Shown here one piece after another: positions 34,839 to 46,142 of a stretch of DNA of 64,000 nucleotides. The position numbers and the translations under genes are program-made. The notes under the pieces were generated by a model. The model did no database searches and was not told the origin of the DNA. It was given only the letters and a program-made list of their open reading frames with translations. Numbering within the stretch: position 1 is the first letter of the stretch; each line of letters begins with the position of its first letter. The DNA is from Pelistega ratti (GTDB lineage Bacteria > Pseudomonadota > Gammaproteobacteria > Burkholderiales > Burkholderiaceae_B): NCBI RefSeq assembly GCF_009833965.1, contig NZ_CP047165.1, positions 1,798,001 through 1,862,000 on the forward strand. The letters run 5' to 3'.

Positions 34839-36512
34839 ATGGCTCAATACGTTTTTACTATGAATCGTTTAGGTAAGATTGTTCCGCCTAAGCGTCAGAT
34901 TCTTCGTGATATATCGTTATCTTTTTTCCCGGGTGCTAAGATTGGTGTATTAGGGTTAAATGGTTCTGGTAAATCAACACTTTTAAAAATTATGGCAGGT
35001 CTTGATAAGGACATTGAGGGTGAAGCTACCCCTATGCCTAATTTGAATATTGGTTATCTACCACAAGAGCCTCAATTAAACCCTGAGCATACTGTCCGAG
35101 AGGCGGTAGAGCAAGGGTTGGGTGCTGTCTTTGCAGCGCGTAAACGATTAGAAGAAGTCTATAATGAGTATGCCGACCCTGATGCTGATTTTGATAAATT
35201 AGCTGCGGAACAAGCTGAGTTAGAAGCCATTATTGCAGCAGCGGCTTCTAGTGGAGCAGACGATATTGAGCATCAAATGGAAATTGCGGCAGATGCCTTA
35301 CGGTTACCGCCGTGGGATGCGGTAGTAGGGCATTTATCAGGTGGTGAAAAACGCCGTGTTGCTTTATGTGCCTTACTTTTATCTAAACCAGATATGTTGT
35401 TATTGGATGAGCCGACTAACCATTTAGATGCAGAAAGTGTGGATTGGTTAGAGCAATTCTTACAAAAATTCCCGGGAACTGTTGTTGCTGTTACGCATGA
35501 TCGTTATTTCTTAGATAATGCGGCTGAGTGGATTTTAGAGCTTGACCGTGGTCATGGCATTCCGTGGAAAGGTAATTATAGTTCTTGGTTAGAGCAAAAA
35601 GAAAATCGCTTAAAACAAGAAGAAAACCAAGAGTCTGCTCGTCAGCGTACGATTAAAAAAGAGCTGGAATGGGTACGTCAAAATCCTAAGGGTCGTCAAG
35701 CAAAATCTAAAGCACGTCTTGCTCGCTTTGAAGAATTGTCTTCTTATGATTATCAAAAACGTAATGAAACACAGGAAATTTTTATTCCTGTCGCAGATCG
35801 TTTAGGTAATGAAGTGATTGAGTTTAAAAATGTGAGTAAAGCCTTTGGAGATCGCTTACTCATTGATAATCTAAGTTTTAAAGTGCCAGCTGGGGCTATT
35901 GTCGGGATTATTGGTCCTAACGGTGCGGGTAAATCGACCCTCTTCCGTTTAATTACTGGAAAAGAACAACCCGATTCAGGTGAAGTGCTTATTGGTAAAA
36001 CAGCCAATATTTCTTTTGTAGATCAATCCCGTGAAGGGCTTGAGAATGAGAAGAGTGTCTTTGAGTATATTGCAAATGGGGCAGATTTATTAACTGTTGG
36101 TAAATTTGAAATGCCTGCTCGTGCCTATTTGGGACGTTTTAATTTTAAAGGATCTGATCAGAATAAACAGGTTGGTTCATTATCGGGTGGTGAGCGTGGT
36201 CGTCTGCATATGGCAAAAACCCTTATTAAAGGGGGTAATGTTTTATTATTAGACGAGCCTTCTAATGACCTTGATGTGGAAACATTGCGTGCTTTAGAAG
36301 ATGCTTTACTTGAATTTGCAGGTAGCATTATGGTGATTAGCCATGACCGTTGGTTCTTAGATCGTATTGCTACTCATATTCTTGCTTTTGAGGGAGATTC
36401 GCAAGTGGTCTTCTTTGATGGTAATTATCAAGAGTATGAAGAGGATAAAAAACGTCGTTTAGGGGTAGAGGGTATTCAACCTAAACGTATCCGTTATAAA
36501 GCCTTGAAGTAA
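34839..36512 (+). CDS. ettA: Energy-dependent translational throttle protein EttA (ABC-F)
   Basis: 557 residues (E. coli 555), starting 'MAQYVFTMNRLGKIVPPKRQ'. Two ABC domains with Walker A 'GLNGSGKSTLLK' and 'GPNGAGKSTLFR', signatures 'LSGGEKRR' and 'LSGGERGR', and no transmembrane part. The inter-domain linker carries the basic 'RQNPKGRQAKSKARLARFEE' typical of EttA. It binds the ribosomal E site and gates entry into elongation according to ADP/ATP. Single gene with its own terminator. Confidence 0.93.
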   Translation: MAQYVFTMNRLGKIVPPKRQILRDISLSFFPGAKIGVLGLNGSGKSTLLKIMAGLDKDIEGEATPMPNLNIGYLPQEPQLNPEHTVREAVEQGLGAVFAARKRLEEVYNEYADPDADFDKLAAEQAELEAIIAAAASSGADDIEHQMEIAADALRLPPWDAVVGHLSGGEKRRVALCALLLSKPDMLLLDEPTNHLDAESVDWLEQFLQKFPGTVVAVTHDRYFLDNAAEWILELDRGHGIPWKGNYSSWLEQKENRLKQEENQESARQRTIKKELEWVRQNPKGRQAKSKARLARFEELSSYDYQKRNETQEIFIPVADRLGNEVIEFKNVSKAFGDRLLIDNLSFKVPAGAIVGIIGPNGAGKSTLFRLITGKEQPDSGEVLIGKTANISFVDQSREGLENEKSVFEYIANGADLLTVGKFEMPARAYLGRFNFKGSDQNKQVGSLSGGERGRLHMAKTLIKGGNVLLLDEPSNDLDVETLRALEDALLEFAGSIMVISHDRWFLDRIATHILAFEGDSQVVFFDGNYQEYEEDKKRRLGVEGIQPKRIRYKALK

Positions 36513-36525
36513 TTTATTTAGTGTT

Positions 36526-36556
36526 AGAAGGGGAAAGCATATTTCCCCTTCTTTAA
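36526..36556 (+). terminator. Terminator of ettA
   Basis: Perfect 11-bp stem AGAAGGGGAAA (36526-36536) / TTTCCCCTTCT (36542-36552), five-base loop, followed by TTAA. Confidence 0.7.
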
Positions 36557-36674
36557 TGGAAGATAGTATTTTGATAATAGATTGATACAATTTTTTGTTA
36601 CTAAGGCTAGCATAGAAAGAAAATTTTTGTTAAGCTAGTCAGGTAGATAGATGTTATTCCTCAAGGAGTTTATG

Positions 36675-36881
36675 ATGAAAATATTTACTAAAATTGTATT
36701 GGTTTCAACCGTTGCAGTAGCATTATCAGCATGTGGTAATTTGAGTACTCGTGATAAAAGCACTATTGCTGGTGCAGGTATCGGTGCTGTAGCTGGTTCT
36801 GTTCTTTCTGGCGGTAGTGGCTGGGGAACTGCTGGTGGTGCTGCGGTAGGCGGTGTTATCGGTAATCAAGTGGGTAAATAG
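36675..36881 (+). CDS. Small glycine-zipper lipoprotein (OsmB/SlyB-like)
   Basis: 68 residues from ATG 36675; AAGGAG at 36663-36668 is six bases upstream, so the ATGs at 36651 and 36672 are less likely. Signal peptide with lipobox 'LSACG', then a glycine-zipper two-helix domain ('GAGIGAVAGSVLSGG', 'GTAGGAAVGGVIGNQVG'). Such proteins sit in the outer membrane and often respond to envelope stress; the exact role is unknown. Closed by a strong terminator. Confidence 0.8.
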   Translation: MKIFTKIVLVSTVAVALSACGNLSTRDKSTIAGAGIGAVAGSVLSGGSGWGTAGGAAVGGVIGNQVGK

Positions 36882-36911
36882 ATTTATCCTTTAGTAAATA
36901 GTATAGTTAAA

Positions 36912-36951
36912 ATACCCTGTAAGATAAAATCATTTTACAGGGTATATTTTT
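36912..36951 (+). terminator. Terminator of the glycine-zipper lipoprotein gene
   Basis: Perfect 11-bp stem ATACCCTGTAA (36912-36922) / TTACAGGGTAT (36935-36945) followed by ATTTTT. Confidence 0.85.
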
Positions 36952-37202
36952 GGGAAGTTGCTCATAAAAATACATTGGAAAGTTTGTATTGATACTAAGT
37001 CTGTAGGGTTTCGATATATTGGTGAAATAAGGGGGTTAAGCGTAAACCATAGGTTTAATACAATATATTTTTTAACCTTTTACAGCAATAATAATTTACT
37101 AAAGATAAACTTTAATCCTAAAAATAAGGTTTTATTCTGATGATAGGGTTAAATCCAATGTACAATGAATAATTAGCTTATTGAATGTTATATTGAACGC
37201 TT

Positions 37203-37595
37203 ATGTTGCAAGAATTGGATCAAGTTACTGCCCGTGTGGTGCAAGTTACCGAAATGAGTCATCGCTTACTTACAGAGCGAAATCATTTATTAAATCTTCT
37301 CAAATCGACTGAAGAAACCGTTAGTCAATTAAAAGAGCAATTAACGGCTCAGCATCAAGAGATTTCTGTTCTAAATAGTGAATTGAGTACACAGAAAGAG
37401 ACGGTACTAAGTGAAAACCAGTCTCTGCATCAGCAGGTAGAAACGCTTACTCATAAGGTACAAATGTTAGAATCGACACTAAGTCAAGCCAAGTCAGAAA
37501 TACAACATTTGCGTGAAAATGCGCGTTCAGTCCGAAATCGAGTATCTCATGTTCTTGAAAATTTACCGCATAATAGTGCAGCAGAAGGGGTATAA
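37203..37595 (+). CDS. Coiled-coil protein upstream of zapA
   Basis: 130 residues, almost entirely heptad coiled coil (about residues 15-120) rich in Gln, Glu and Leu; no signal peptide. It ends two bases before zapA. A coiled-coil gene in this position is common in beta- and gammaproteobacteria and resembles ZapB in style, so a division-ring role is plausible, but the sequence alone cannot prove it. Confidence 0.65.
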   Translation: MLQELDQVTARVVQVTEMSHRLLTERNHLLNLLKSTEETVSQLKEQLTAQHQEISVLNSELSTQKETVLSENQSLHQQVETLTHKVQMLESTLSQAKSEIQHLRENARSVRNRVSHVLENLPHNSAAEGV

Positions 37596-37597
37596 AA

Positions 37598-37909
37598 ATG
37601 GAACGTGTAGAAGTGAGTATTCTTGATCGTCAATTAACATTGAGTGTAGAGAGTGCAGAGAAAGAGAAATTACTATCTTCTGTCAAGCATGCGGATCAGT
37701 TGATGCAAGCGATTAAAGCCTCTTCACCTAATCTATCACCAGAGCGTATTGCGATTATGGCAAGTATTAAATTAGCCTCTGATTTAATGAGTATGGAATC
37801 AGGCGATGGCCCTTTTAAAGGCGTGCAATTTGGTGATTTTAAGAGTAAAATAGAGGATATCAATGCAATGCTTGATAAGAGCATTAATGCATTAAAAACC
37901 ATTGAATAA
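37598..37909 (+). CDS. zapA: Cell division protein ZapA
   Basis: 103 residues. Begins 'MERVEVSILDRQLTLSVES' followed by 'KLLSSVKHADQLMQAIKAS' and 'SPERIAIMASIKLASDLM', matching ZapA's N-terminal FtsZ-binding head; the C-terminal helix is the dimer coiled coil. It bundles FtsZ filaments. Next comes 6S RNA, the same zapA-ssrS order as in E. coli, which supports both calls. Confidence 0.88.
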   Translation: MERVEVSILDRQLTLSVESAEKEKLLSSVKHADQLMQAIKASSPNLSPERIAIMASIKLASDLMSMESGDGPFKGVQFGDFKSKIEDINAMLDKSINALKTIE

Positions 37910-37925
37910 TGGTACATACTGTTTT

Positions 37926-38104
37926 GCCCTGCTGTAGTCGTGACCTTGGTCATTCATCTCTTACCTATGCGTATGGCACAAGGTGGTACATTTGTGAAGT
38001 GGGAGCGATTGTCGTTTACCGATGAACCCGAAACTTTACTCTATTCCGCTAAAATTGAACTTTAGGGTTCGAGGTGCCGACCTTGACGCTATAAGCGGGG
38101 CTTC
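37926..38104 (+). ncRNA. ssrS: 6S RNA
   Basis: Noncoding stretch immediately after zapA. The closing stem pairs GCCCTGCT (37926-37933) with AGCGGGGC (38094-38101), one G-U. Internal 'AATTGAACTTTAGGGTTCGAGG' type sequence matches the family's conserved 3' hairpin, split here as 'TTGAACTTTAGGGTTC' and 'GAGGTGCCGACC'. The long hairpin with a large central bubble mimics an open promoter and inhibits sigma-70 polymerase in stationary phase. A terminator follows. Exact ends are approximate. Confidence 0.8.
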
Positions 38105-38117
38105 TTAATTTATATAG

Positions 38118-38145
38118 CGAGTCCTTTTTAGGGCTCGTTTTTTTT
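38118..38145 (+). terminator. Terminator after 6S RNA
   Basis: Stem CGAGTCC (38118-38124) / GGGCTCG (38131-38137) with one G-U pair, followed by an uninterrupted run of T. Confidence 0.8.
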
Positions 38146-38173
38146 GATTTATATTGTTTTTCAAGGAGTTTTT

Positions 38174-38899
38174 ATGCGTCAAACAATAGCAAAAAAAATA
38201 GTAATGGGAGCCATTCCTTTTCTACTATGGCAAAGTTCATTAATGGCTCAACCCCTTGTAGAGTCTGCTGATTCACGAACAGAATTAAATTTTATAACAA
38301 CAATTTCTGAAGAAGTAGATGCAGATACCGTTAAACTGACTTTTTCAAAAAAATTAACAGGTAAAAATCAAAAATCTCTGACAGAAGAATTAAATAAATC
38401 CATTAATGCAGTTATCGAAAAAGGTAAGCAAAATCCAGCATTAACAGTGCGTACGGGTGATTATAATTTCTGGAGTCGTAGTGATAAAGATAAAAGTATC
38501 ATTTGGGAAATGCGAGGTGAGGTAGATGTGATCAGCCGTGATTTTGAAAAAGCACGAGAATTTATCGTGAGTACCAAAGATGATATGACGTTAGATGGTA
38601 TTCATTTTAGCTTATCAAAAGAGGCTCAAAAAAGTACGGAAGATGCTTTGCTAACTAAAGTAGCAGAGGCCTTTAAAGTAAAAGCAGATGCAAGTGCTAA
38701 GGCATTTGGTTTTCAAAATTATACAATTAAATCCATCCGTTTAGATACAAATTCAGCACAAAACCGCCCCTTGTTGATGAGTGCGCCTAAGATGATGAGA
38801 GCCGCCTCATTTGATGCTGAGGCGGGAGATGCGGTGCGTTTATCTGGTGGTAAGATTGATGTAACGGTTAGTGCTGATGCTTCGATTGTTTTGTACTAA
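38174..38899 (+). CDS. Periplasmic SIMPL (DUF541) domain protein
   Basis: 241 residues from ATG 38174, with AAGGAG seven bases upstream; the frame is open to a TTG at 38144. Signal peptide ends near 'LMAQ'. The mature part fits the SIMPL fold ('[15 protein letters not shown]', '[18 protein letters not shown]', '[20 protein letters not shown]'). Members are secreted and their roles are mostly undefined. The last 32 bases overlap the convergent lgt gene. Confidence 0.75.
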   Translation: MRQTIAKKIVMGAIPFLLWQSSLMAQPLVESADSRTELNFITTISEEVDADTVKLTFSKKLTGKNQKSLTEELNKSINAVIEKGKQNPALTVRTGDYNFWSRSDKDKSIIWEMRGEVDVISRDFEKAREFIVSTKDDMTLDGIHFSLSKEAQKSTEDALLTKVAEAFKVKADASAKAFGFQNYTIKSIRLDTNSAQNRPLLMSAPKMMRAASFDAEAGDAVRLSGGKIDVTVSADASIVLY

Positions 38900-39686
38900 G
38901 TACAAAGATAGCTATTCCAGCCAGAATCATGGGCAATGATAACCATTGTCCCATGCTAAACCCTAGTGCTAAAAAACCAAGGTGTGCATCAGGTTCACGG
39001 GTAAACTCTACAATAAATCGGAAGAAACCATACCCCATTAGGAATACCGCACTGACTTGACCTGTAGGGCGTTTTTTACTTGAAAAAATCCAAAGAATAA
39101 TAAAAAGACTAAACCCTTCTAATGCCATTTGATAAAGTTGAGAAGGATGACGAACAGCCCCATCACTATAAGGGAAAATCATTCCCCAAGGTGCATCAGT
39201 TACTCGACCCCAAAGTTCCCCATTGATAAAATTACCAATACGACCAGTCGCTAGTCCTAGAGGCACGAGAGGAGCAACAAAATCACTGATTTGGAAGAAA
39301 GTTTTTTTCTCTTGACGGGCAAACCAAAGCATAGCGATTAATACACCGATTAATCCACCATGAAATGACATTCCCCCATCCCATACTTTGAATATATCAA
39401 GAGGATTTTGTAAATAAAACAAAGGTTTATAAAATAGGACATAGCCTAAACGACCACCAAGGATAACGCCTAAAATACCATAAAAAAGTAGGTCTTCAAA
39501 ACGGGTTAGACTAATATCTAATGCCCCTTGCTTCACACGGTAGCGTCCTAATAACCAAGCAAAGAAAAAGGCTAATAGGTACATAAGTCCGTACCAATGC
39601 ACAGGGATATAGAGTGTGCCGATAATGGGTAGCTCAAAAGGACCTATAGCAATAGCAACAGGATTAATATGAGGGAAACTTAGCAT
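38868..39686 (-). CDS. lgt: Phosphatidylglycerol-prolipoprotein diacylglyceryl transferase
   Basis: 272 residues with seven membrane helices. Contains the Lgt signature '[14 protein letters not shown]' and '[17 protein letters not shown]', with the essential Arg and His. It attaches diacylglycerol to the lipobox Cys of lipoproteins in the inner membrane and would act on several lipoproteins in this window. Its 3' end overlaps the SIMPL gene. Confidence 0.93.
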   Translation of the reverse strand: MLSFPHINPVAIAIGPFELPIIGTLYIPVHWYGLMYLLAFFFAWLLGRYRVKQGALDISLTRFEDLLFYGILGVILGGRLGYVLFYKPLFYLQNPLDIFKVWDGGMSFHGGLIGVLIAMLWFARQEKKTFFQISDFVAPLVPLGLATGRIGNFINGELWGRVTDAPWGMIFPYSDGAVRHPSQLYQMALEGFSLFIILWIFSSKKRPTGQVSAVFLMGYGFFRFIVEFTREPDAHLGFLALGFSMGQWLSLPMILAGIAIFVLSTKQSKHQH

Positions 39687-39761
39687 AGGGTCTATTCCAT
39701 AGAGATTGATGGTATGATTAAAGATTAAAGTAAAGAGCCTACCATTTTAGCAGAGGATACT

Positions 39762-40097
39762 ATGATGATAAGATTGTTTTTTAGACTTGCCTTTCTTTTT
39801 TTCTGCTGTTCACCGCTTGCCTATGCAACAGATAATGATGCGGAAATGTTGAAACTTTTTAAAAATAAAATTTGTTTAGGCTGTCATCAAGTGGATGCTA
39901 AAAGAGTAGGGCCTTCATTCAATATGGTACGCGAAAAGTATCAACAAGATAGTGAGATGACAACAGATATATTAGCAACCCGTATCCGTAGGGGTGGTAG
40001 TGGTGTATGGGGGGCATTACGGATGCCACCACAACCTAAAGTTTCTCAAGAAGAGGCGCTTTTAATGGCACAGTGGATATTGGGAAAGGGAGAGTAA
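39762..40097 (+). CDS. Periplasmic cytochrome c (c551/c552 type)
   Basis: 111 residues: signal peptide (about residues 1-22, cut after 'AYA') and one haem site C38-x-x-C41-H42 ('CLGCHQVDAKRVGPSF'), with the distal Met likely M88 in 'ALRMPPQP'. The '-VGP' after the haem site and 'MPPQ' are typical of small class I c551/c552 electron carriers. Single gene, divergent from lgt. Confidence 0.87.
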   Translation: MMIRLFFRLAFLFFCCSPLAYATDNDAEMLKLFKNKICLGCHQVDAKRVGPSFNMVREKYQQDSEMTTDILATRIRRGGSGVWGALRMPPQPKVSQEEALLMAQWILGKGE

Positions 40098-40299
40098 CTA
40101 TTTCCCGGTATTTTTCTTGGGCTAGATTGAAGTAAATACAGAAACGACTAATATGTTATTTTGTTTAAATAAGTATTGTCTGTGTTCAAATGAGAGTGGT
40201 ATTGTTTGAATAAGCTGTTTTTACCATATTACTTTATAATGAGAATATTAATACTTTCAGTAAGTAGGGTTGATAAATTCAATAAAAAGGATAGTTAAG

Positions 40300-40827
40300 A
40301 TGAAAGAAAATATAGCAGTTTTTGGTGGTGGGTGCTTCTGGTGTACAGAGGCGATTTTTTCTCGCTTAAAGGGTGTGCATCAAGTTGTTCCGGGTTATTG
40401 TGGTGGTCATGTTGAAAACCCTCGCTATGAAGAAGTCAAAGCGGAAAAAACAGGACATATTGAAGTAATTAAGATTACTTTTGATCCTACCGTTATTTCG
40501 TATGGGGAATTATTAGAAGTATTTTTTAATACACATGATCCAACCACTGTAAATCGTCAGGGTGAAGATGTGGGATCGCAGTATGCTTCTGTTATTTTTG
40601 CACAAAATGAAGAACAAGCACAGTTAGCTGTTGAGGTAAAAGATAAGATACAAACAGAATTTGAAGCCCCTATTGTGACCAAAATTTTACCAGCAGAGAC
40701 ATTTTGGACGGCAGAAGAGTATCATCACCGTTATTTTGAACAACATCCTAATCAAGCCTATTGTTCATTAGTCATTGCACAAAAAGTACAAAAATTTATG
40801 CAAAAATATGCGGATAAATTGAAATAA
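40300..40827 (+). CDS. msrA: Peptide methionine-S-sulfoxide reductase
   Basis: 175 residues from ATG 40300 (AAAAGGA upstream; the frame is open to TTG 40270). Has the catalytic motif 'GGGCFWC' with the active Cys at residue 12, then 'GYCGGHVENPRYEEV' and 'HDPTTVNRQGEDVGSQY'. It reduces Met-S-oxide in proteins with thioredoxin. A typical resolving Cys remains near the C-terminus ('QAYCSLV'). Confidence 0.92.
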   Translation: MKENIAVFGGGCFWCTEAIFSRLKGVHQVVPGYCGGHVENPRYEEVKAEKTGHIEVIKITFDPTVISYGELLEVFFNTHDPTTVNRQGEDVGSQYASVIFAQNEEQAQLAVEVKDKIQTEFEAPIVTKILPAETFWTAEEYHHRYFEQHPNQAYCSLVIAQKVQKFMQKYADKLK

Positions 40828-40894
40828 GTATTTTGGTTTATGCTTACTACACCATAAACGGTTGCATAGAAAGAGAATAATTCGTGTATTTTAT

Positions 40895-40931
40895 GCTCTC
40901 TACCACTTTAGATAAGATAGTGATAGAGAGC
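40895..40931. terminator. Hairpin between msrA and the split DUF4153 gene
   Basis: 13-bp stem GCTCTCTACCACT (40895-40907) / AGTGATAGAGAGC (40919-40931), one mismatch. No good T tract on either side, so it may be a weak bidirectional terminator. Confidence 0.4.
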
Positions 40932-40939
40932 TAATCATA

Positions 40940-42040
40940 TTACTTAGGGTAGCTTTTCTTATTTGTATCTTTTTCCATAATAGAAAGCACTTCAGCGGCA
41001 CTTAGTGTATATCGATTGTTCCTATAGTGTAGTGAGGCTTCATGTAGAGTAATTAAGGCATCAGGAAGGTCAATTTGTAATAGTTCCCTCTTGAGTGGTT
41101 CAAAGGTCGTATCACTATACAGTTGAGTCACCTCTAATCCATGTTTTTTAAATATGGCTTCAATATGTTGATCGATTGAGAAAGTCAGTAAGGTACCTTT
41201 ATAGTCAATAGTAATGATTCCTTGTGGATCAGGTGATATAGATAATGAGACAGGATAAATGATACGTTTAAAGGTATCTAATTGGTCTTGCTCAATCACC
41301 CAATCTTGTCTATTTTGCGTATAGAAAAAATTAGTATAAAATCCTGTTGTGGTGGGTTCAATGCTAGACTGACAATGGTTACTTTCAGTGCATTTCTTGA
41401 GATCTATCCTTTTTAAGGAAAGAAGTTGTTTAAACTTTTCTTCCCCATAAGTTAATACTAAGTTGTCTATTTTACGCTCATAATCTTTATAATATTTTGC
41501 CAATACCAATACATTAGCCGCTCGACTAGCATATAGTAGGTTTTGTGTATGATGAGGTTGTTGATATAAGGCGAGTAAATCTATCTCTTTAATACGCCCA
41601 GATGAATCGACTATATCGGCTTTTTTCAAATAATATGCTAATCGCTGTGTTTGTAATTGATAGCTCAAAGAACGGGTATCGAGTATAAAACCAAATAGAA
41701 TAATAAAAATAATGCTAATCCCTGCTAGTTGACGGTATTTTATCCAAGAGAGAGAAAGATTTAAAAAGGCATAAATACTGATATAAAGTAAAATAGCACC
41801 AAGAAAAATACGTTGGCTACTAAATCCATAAGACTGAATACGAATATAAAAACTGAACCACGCTAGTCCTAAAGGCAGTAGTATTAAATAGCGATTTAAG
41901 CGCAGAATAAAATGATTTTCTTCTTTAAGTAAATAAGCCAAATATTGTGCTAAAAAACTCAGTATAAAATAAGGTATGACAACCATCATAATACGGTTAG
42001 ATGGAAGCTCCCCTGCTAATAAAATACGGATAGTATAAAG
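40940..42040 (-). pseudogene. C-terminal part of an IS-disrupted DUF4153 membrane protein gene
   Basis: Open from inside the insertion site ('LTLYTIRILLAGELPSNRI' then 'MMVVIPYF') through at least four membrane helices and a C-terminal soluble domain to the stop at 40940. An ATG at 41989 could allow translation of this part alone. Removing the IS and one copy of the 7-bp duplication joins it in frame to the N-terminal part at 42933-43607 (about 587 residues in total). Function of the family is unknown. Confidence 0.8.
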
Positions 42041-42937
42041 TGTTAAAAACTCAAGCGTTGTTTACACTATTTGCAAAATAAATTTCTAAATATTCGTAAG
42101 GTGTCAGTGTCCGTTTATGACCAAGTTGATCTTGGTAAACAAGAGCACTATGTGGTTTTACGGTGTTGTAGAAATTAATAAATCGGGTAAGCTCCTGTTT
42201 TCTATGCTGGCTATCGGTAAATTCATGTTTATCATGCCACATTTGCATCAAGGTTCTAATTACCCGTTCTGCTTTTCCATTGGTTTTAGGATTGGCGACT
42301 TTAGTAAATTTTTGATTGATATGATGTTGATAACAAGCTTTACCAAACTCATGTTCTTTTGTTCCTTTATATTCTGTTCCATTATCTGAGTAAATAACCT
42401 CTATGGTATAAGGACAAGGGTCTATCAGATGTTGGGTTAAGAACGTAGCTGCGCTAAAGGCGGTTTTATCTGGCATAATAGCCGCATATAATTCACGCGA
42501 GTAATCATCGATAGCCACAAACAGATATTCCCTTTGACTTTGCGTGTGTTGTCCTTTCAGTAAAGGCAAGCGTTTTGTATCGACATGAACCATTTCGCCA
42601 GGATAGGATTTATTATAGCGTTTAGCTTGTTTCTTTAATCGTTCTTGGATGGACTTTTCTACTTTAGCTAAGCGCTTAATCCCAAATTTAGCCTGTCTAA
42701 ACCGATTATTGATACTGGTCTGAGGTTTTAATAATCGACCACGAGCGAGTTTGAGTATCTTATAGATAGTGGGGCGAGAAACCTTGTATTCTTTCGCTAA
42801 AGAAGTGACATTTTGTTTGTTTTGAGTATAGGCTAGCCAAATCTCTTCTCTTTGGCGAGGTAATAAGCGAGTGTTTTTGTGTATATTCATCGTACTATTA
42901 TCTTAAAATAATGTAAACAACGCTAGTTTATTCTACA
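42041..42937 (-). mobile_element. IS481-family insertion sequence
   Basis: 897 bp. Ends are imperfect inverted repeats starting TGT: outer part weakly matched, inner part AGCGTTGTTTACA conserved at both ends, then TATTT. Flanked by the 7-bp direct repeat TATAAAG (42034-42040 and 42938-42944). Excision restores an open DUF4153 frame. Contains one transposase gene. Confidence 0.88.
42051..42890 (-). CDS. IS481-type DDE transposase
   Basis: 279 residues. N-terminal helix-turn-helix ('QNVTSLAKEYKVSRPTIYKI'), then an RNase H-like DDE core: first Asp in 'MVHVDTKRLP', second in 'VIYSDNGTEYKG', Glu in 'NGKAERVIRTL'. Full length and without stops, so it may be active. It reads in the same direction as the disrupted gene. 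Confidence 0.9.
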   Translation of the reverse strand: MNIHKNTRLLPRQREEIWLAYTQNKQNVTSLAKEYKVSRPTIYKILKLARGRLLKPQTSINNRFRQAKFGIKRLAKVEKSIQERLKKQAKRYNKSYPGEMVHVDTKRLPLLKGQHTQSQREYLFVAIDDYSRELYAAIMPDKTAFSAATFLTQHLIDPCPYTIEVIYSDNGTEYKGTKEHEFGKACYQHHINQKFTKVANPKTNGKAERVIRTLMQMWHDKHEFTDSQHRKQELTRFINFYNTVKPHSALVYQDQLGHKRTLTPYEYLEIYFANSVNNA

Positions 42938-43607
42938 TATAAAGATATAAGACAAGTGTATAAGCAATCAGAGAGGGGAAAAAAATATACTTTACGATAA
43001 TAGAAAGAAAATTATTCTGATTGGTAGAAGTGCTAGATTTATTTTCAAGTATAAGGAAAAAGAAAGGTAGTGCCAGTGATAAGGTGACGAAAGCACTTCT
43101 AAAATAAATAAATTCTCTGATGGTATTTTTTAGAATGAGTGTGTCAATGCTGAATAGAATTAATAGCACAATAGTCGTAATAAGTCCGCTAGCAATATAT
43201 CCTAGTGCAAAGTGAATAAAGGTCTTTAGGGACTGTTGAATAAAATAAAGATTATTTTTATCCCAATTATTAGCAAGCAAGAGAATAAAAGCCATTAAGG
43301 TAGCTGAATAATAATATGAACTCTCCAGTACATCTTGTGCGGTAATATCTAATGAAAAGAGGAATGCCGTCCCTATCAGTGGTAAGAGTGCAGAAAGATA
43401 ATAGTATCGTTTGAAATAGGTTGATTGATGAATTCTATAAATAATGGCGAAATAGATAGGACATAATAACCAAATAGATAAACGAGTATCATAATAATAC
43501 TCAGGTAGAAATAGTAATCCTATAGCGAAAAGGATTGTCCAGATGAGTTCTACGGGATATTGACGTAAAAGAGTTATCGTCTTGTTGAGTGAAAAAAATT
43601 GTGCCAT
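42933..43607 (-). pseudogene. N-terminal part of the IS-disrupted DUF4153 membrane protein gene
   Basis: 224 codons, hydrophobic, about six membrane helices, from ATG 43607. It ends at a TAG created by the first bases of the IS (TGTAGA). The truncated product would lack the C-terminal half. Confidence 0.8.
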
Positions 43608-44184
43608 ATATTTATTTTTCCCTTAGTTTATGTTTTAGCTATTTAATAATATAGCTTTTTATTAAGAGTATATATTATTCTATAACCTACTCGTTGTGTA
43701 GGCGGTGATGTATCTTATTTAGTAAAGTAGGGGGGTAAGAAAGTTTTATTGGTTTTAGTGTATTTATATACATAAATATTTTATCTATTATGAATAGCTT
43801 GCCTAAGATAAACGGCATAAATAAAAAGTAATTAAGTTATGTATCTAAAAACAACAGATCGTTAAAAAAGCGACTATTGCTAAAAAGCAACAGGTTAAAA
43901 GAAAGTATGTGTCTTTTTAACGACATTTTATGGAATACTAAAAAGAGATGATAAATCAAGGTATTACAGCATTACTTTGAGGTGTTAAACGGAAGGAAAA
44001 TCTACCTGATAGCAAGGTTTTCGATCGAAACCACTTGCTAAAGCGGGTAGAAGTTGGCATAATTACATTTCTTCGCTGCACAACAGTGTTTGTGCCAAGC
44101 GGTCAAGTGAAAAAAGAATCGTCGTAATGTGTTGTTTCTTTTTTCGTTTTTTAAAAAAGATTTTAAATTTTTTAAAAAAACACT
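43608..44184. other. Long leader region of the rRNA operon
   Basis: No credible gene. Holds AT-rich sequence (possible UP elements) and a first promoter at 44035. Two segments, 44056-44077 and 44207-44228, both read 'CATAATTACATTTC...' or 'CATAATTACATTCT...', showing that the promoter was duplicated. Confidence 0.55.
44035..44063 (+). promoter_or_regulatory. rRNA promoter 1 (candidate)
   Basis: TTGCTA (44035-44040), 17-base spacer, CATAAT (44058-44063); the downstream sequence repeats at promoter 2. Confidence 0.5.
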
Positions 44185-44214
44185 TGACAGAATGTAGTCA
44201 GTTAGTTCATAATT
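44185..44214 (+). promoter_or_regulatory. rRNA promoter 2
   Basis: Consensus -35 TTGACA (44185-44190), 18-base spacer, CATAAT (44209-44214), preceded by an A/T-rich run that could act as an UP element. Confidence 0.7.
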
Positions 44215-44257
44215 ACATTCTTTCGTTGCTCAACGCAACGTCGCCTCAAAGCGAATC

Positions 44258-44270
44258 TGTTCTTTAACAA
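44258..44270 (+). promoter_or_regulatory. boxA antitermination site in the rRNA leader
   Basis: TGTTCTTTAACAA, the standard Nus-factor boxA, also found in the 16S-23S spacer at 46307. Confidence 0.75.
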
Positions 44271-44454
44271 CTAACAGCCGATAAGTGTGGGTGCTTGGAA
44301 TGCAAAGCTCATTACCCTATCACGGGGTAAGCTTACAAGTTATTTTAAGTGCTTACACTACATATATGAAGAAGTAAGGTTTTATACATAAAACGTTATT
44401 TCTTTTGAGTGAAGCAGCGATGATAGATTTTTCTATCACAAGAAAACAGGAATT

Positions 44455-45991
<1,537 letters not shown>

Positions 45992-46060
45992 AAGAGCAAG
46001 AGCTTTAAAGCCAAAGCATCCACATTTATCGGTTGTTCATGAAAAACGTAGCTAGAATTT

Positions 46061-46137
46061 GGGTCAGTAGCTCAGTCGGTTAGAGCACCGTCTTGATAAG
46101 GCGGGGGTCGCTGGTTCGATTCCAGCTTGACCCACCA
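46061..46137 (+). tRNA. ileT: tRNA-Ile (anticodon GAT)
   Basis: 77 bases including encoded CCA; acceptor GGGTCAG...CTTGACC with anticodon loop CTTGATAAG (GAT at 46095-46097) and TTCGATTC T-loop. In the usual 16S-23S spacer position. Confidence 0.95.
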
Positions 46138-46142
46138 ATCAC

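Noticed and set aside
36958..37140. 60-codon frame between the glycine-zipper lipoprotein and the coiled-coil gene
   Set aside because: It starts at a non-ATG codon right after a terminator, with no ribosome-binding site; composition looks random.
37926..38104. Small coding gene after zapA
   Set aside because: The stretch folds and reads as 6S RNA in its conserved position; no good frame with a ribosome-binding site.
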